Below, piece after piece: positions 5,730 to 5,962 of a stretch of 5,962 bases of DNA (positions are counted from its first letter, which is position 1; each line of letters begins with the position of its first letter). The translations under genes and the position numbers were made by a program. The notes beneath the pieces are model-generated. The model was not told the DNA's origin, made no database searches, and was given only the letters and a program-made list of their open reading frames with translations. This DNA is from JAGLGH01 sp034723595 (GTDB lineage: Archaea > Nanobdellota > Nanobdellia > Woesearchaeales > JAGLGH01), in assembly GCA_034723595.1 (NCBI GenBank), contig JAYEPB010000018.1, positions 1 through 5,962 on the forward strand, written 5' to 3'.

Positions 5730-5737
5730 TTTTTAAA
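5730..5737 (-). promoter_or_regulatory. TATA-like box of the Ntn-hydrolase gene
   Basis: The minus strand reads TTTAAAAA centred about 26 nt before ATG 5707, which would start the transcript at or next to the start codon. An AAGGAAG stretch between them could serve as a weak Shine-Dalgarno site if transcription starts further upstream. Confidence 0.35.
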
Positions 5738-5782
5738 GTTTGCTGTAGGAAATAACTCTGCAGATAATTAAACAGAGGAGAT

Positions 5783-5817
5783 GCTATTTTATAAGTTCTT
5801 ATAGCAGCTTAAAATAG
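5783..5817. repeat. Overlapping palindromes in the divergent intergenic region
   Basis: TATAAG (5790-5795) and CTTATA (5798-5803) form a near-continuous palindrome with a 2-nt centre, flanked by GCTAT/ATAGC (5783-5787, 5801-5805). A second pair, CTATTTTA (5784-5791) with TAAAATAG (5810-5817), overlaps it. It lies between the Ntn-hydrolase promoter and the plus-strand promoter, where an operator for a dimeric regulator could sit; no T-run suggests a terminator. Confidence 0.4.
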
Positions 5818-5863
5818 AGTTTAGAATTAATTTATCTTTCAGGAGTAGTTACCCTCACAAAAG

Positions 5864-5871
5864 TATATAAA
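5864..5871 (+). promoter_or_regulatory. TATA box of the rightmost plus-strand gene
   Basis: TATATAAA, preceded by a purine-rich AAAAG that could act as BRE, is the best archaeal TATA box in the window. Initiation near 5895 would leave a leader of about 30 nt before ATG 5928. No strong Shine-Dalgarno site is seen in that leader. Confidence 0.5.
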
Positions 5872-5927
5872 TGACCTATCATTTTCATATTATTAATACA
5901 ATTATATTGAAGTAGAATGCAATAAAA

Positions 5928-5962
5928 ATGAAAAAAAAATCAAAATCAGATTTAGAATCACG
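5928..5962 (+). CDS. Start of an unidentified protein (partial)
   Basis: ATG 5928-5930 opens a frame that reads MKKKSKSDLES and leaves the window. The lysine-rich beginning gives no family. The gene call rests on the well-placed TATA box 57-64 nt upstream and on the lack of another usable start: the ATG at 5917 stops after two codons. It is divergent from the Ntn-hydrolase gene. Nothing can be said about function. Confidence 0.45.
   Translation, partial: MKKKSKSDLES

Noticed and set aside
1..5962. CRISPR array, rRNA or tandem repeat array.
   Set aside because: No regularly spaced direct repeats or rRNA-like stretches were seen on either strand.

Overview
The window is AT-rich and looks archaeal, most likely a DPANN-type genome (Woesearchaeota or Pacearchaeota are my best guess, not proven). 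The reasons are TATA-like boxes about 24-27 nt before start codons that fit leaderless mRNAs, a Shine-Dalgarno site mainly inside the one operon, remnants of TrmB-type regulators, YkgJ-type cysteine-cluster proteins and a small Ntn hydrolase. Almost everything is on the minus strand.

Layout, left to right. Positions 1-99 hold the 3' end of an unidentified plus-strand reading frame that contains a long hairpin (7-75). Positions 96-591 hold no intact gene. They carry two decayed pieces of TrmB-family regulators on the minus strand: a helix-turn-helix start (96-215) and a linker/effector-domain piece (308-591). Positions 588-3669 are an operon of two paralogous, very divergent MutS-type ATPases overlapping by 17 nt (first gene 3669-2137, second 2153-588). 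Positions 3670-3866 are a control region with a TATA-like box and a nest of inverted repeats. Positions 3867-4433 encode an intact YkgJ-family protein. Positions 4533-4985 encode a shorter YkgJ paralogue cut by a single in-frame TAG. Positions 5039-5707 encode a C45/NRDE-like Ntn hydrolase. Positions 5708-5927 are a divergent intergenic region with a palindrome and a good plus-strand TATA box, leading to the first codons of a plus-strand gene at 5928.

The centrepiece is the MutS-like pair. Both proteins keep the MutS core (clamp/lever-like region, VPA loop, Walker A, Walker B, H-loop) but lack a recognisable mismatch-reading domain I, and both have HSGGK[S/T] where MutS has NMGGKS. Translational overlap plus paralogy suggests an obligate heterodimer, analogous to the eukaryotic MSH pairs. 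The upstream partner ends in EDDDIPF, identical in its last six residues to the protein-docking tip of bacterial single-stranded-DNA-binding protein (SSB). The second notable point is the amber-interrupted YkgJ gene: all eight cysteines survive at the spacing of its intact neighbour on both sides of the TAG, so the mutation is very recent, the codon is read through, or there is a sequencing error. No database search was possible; family names come from motif recognition.
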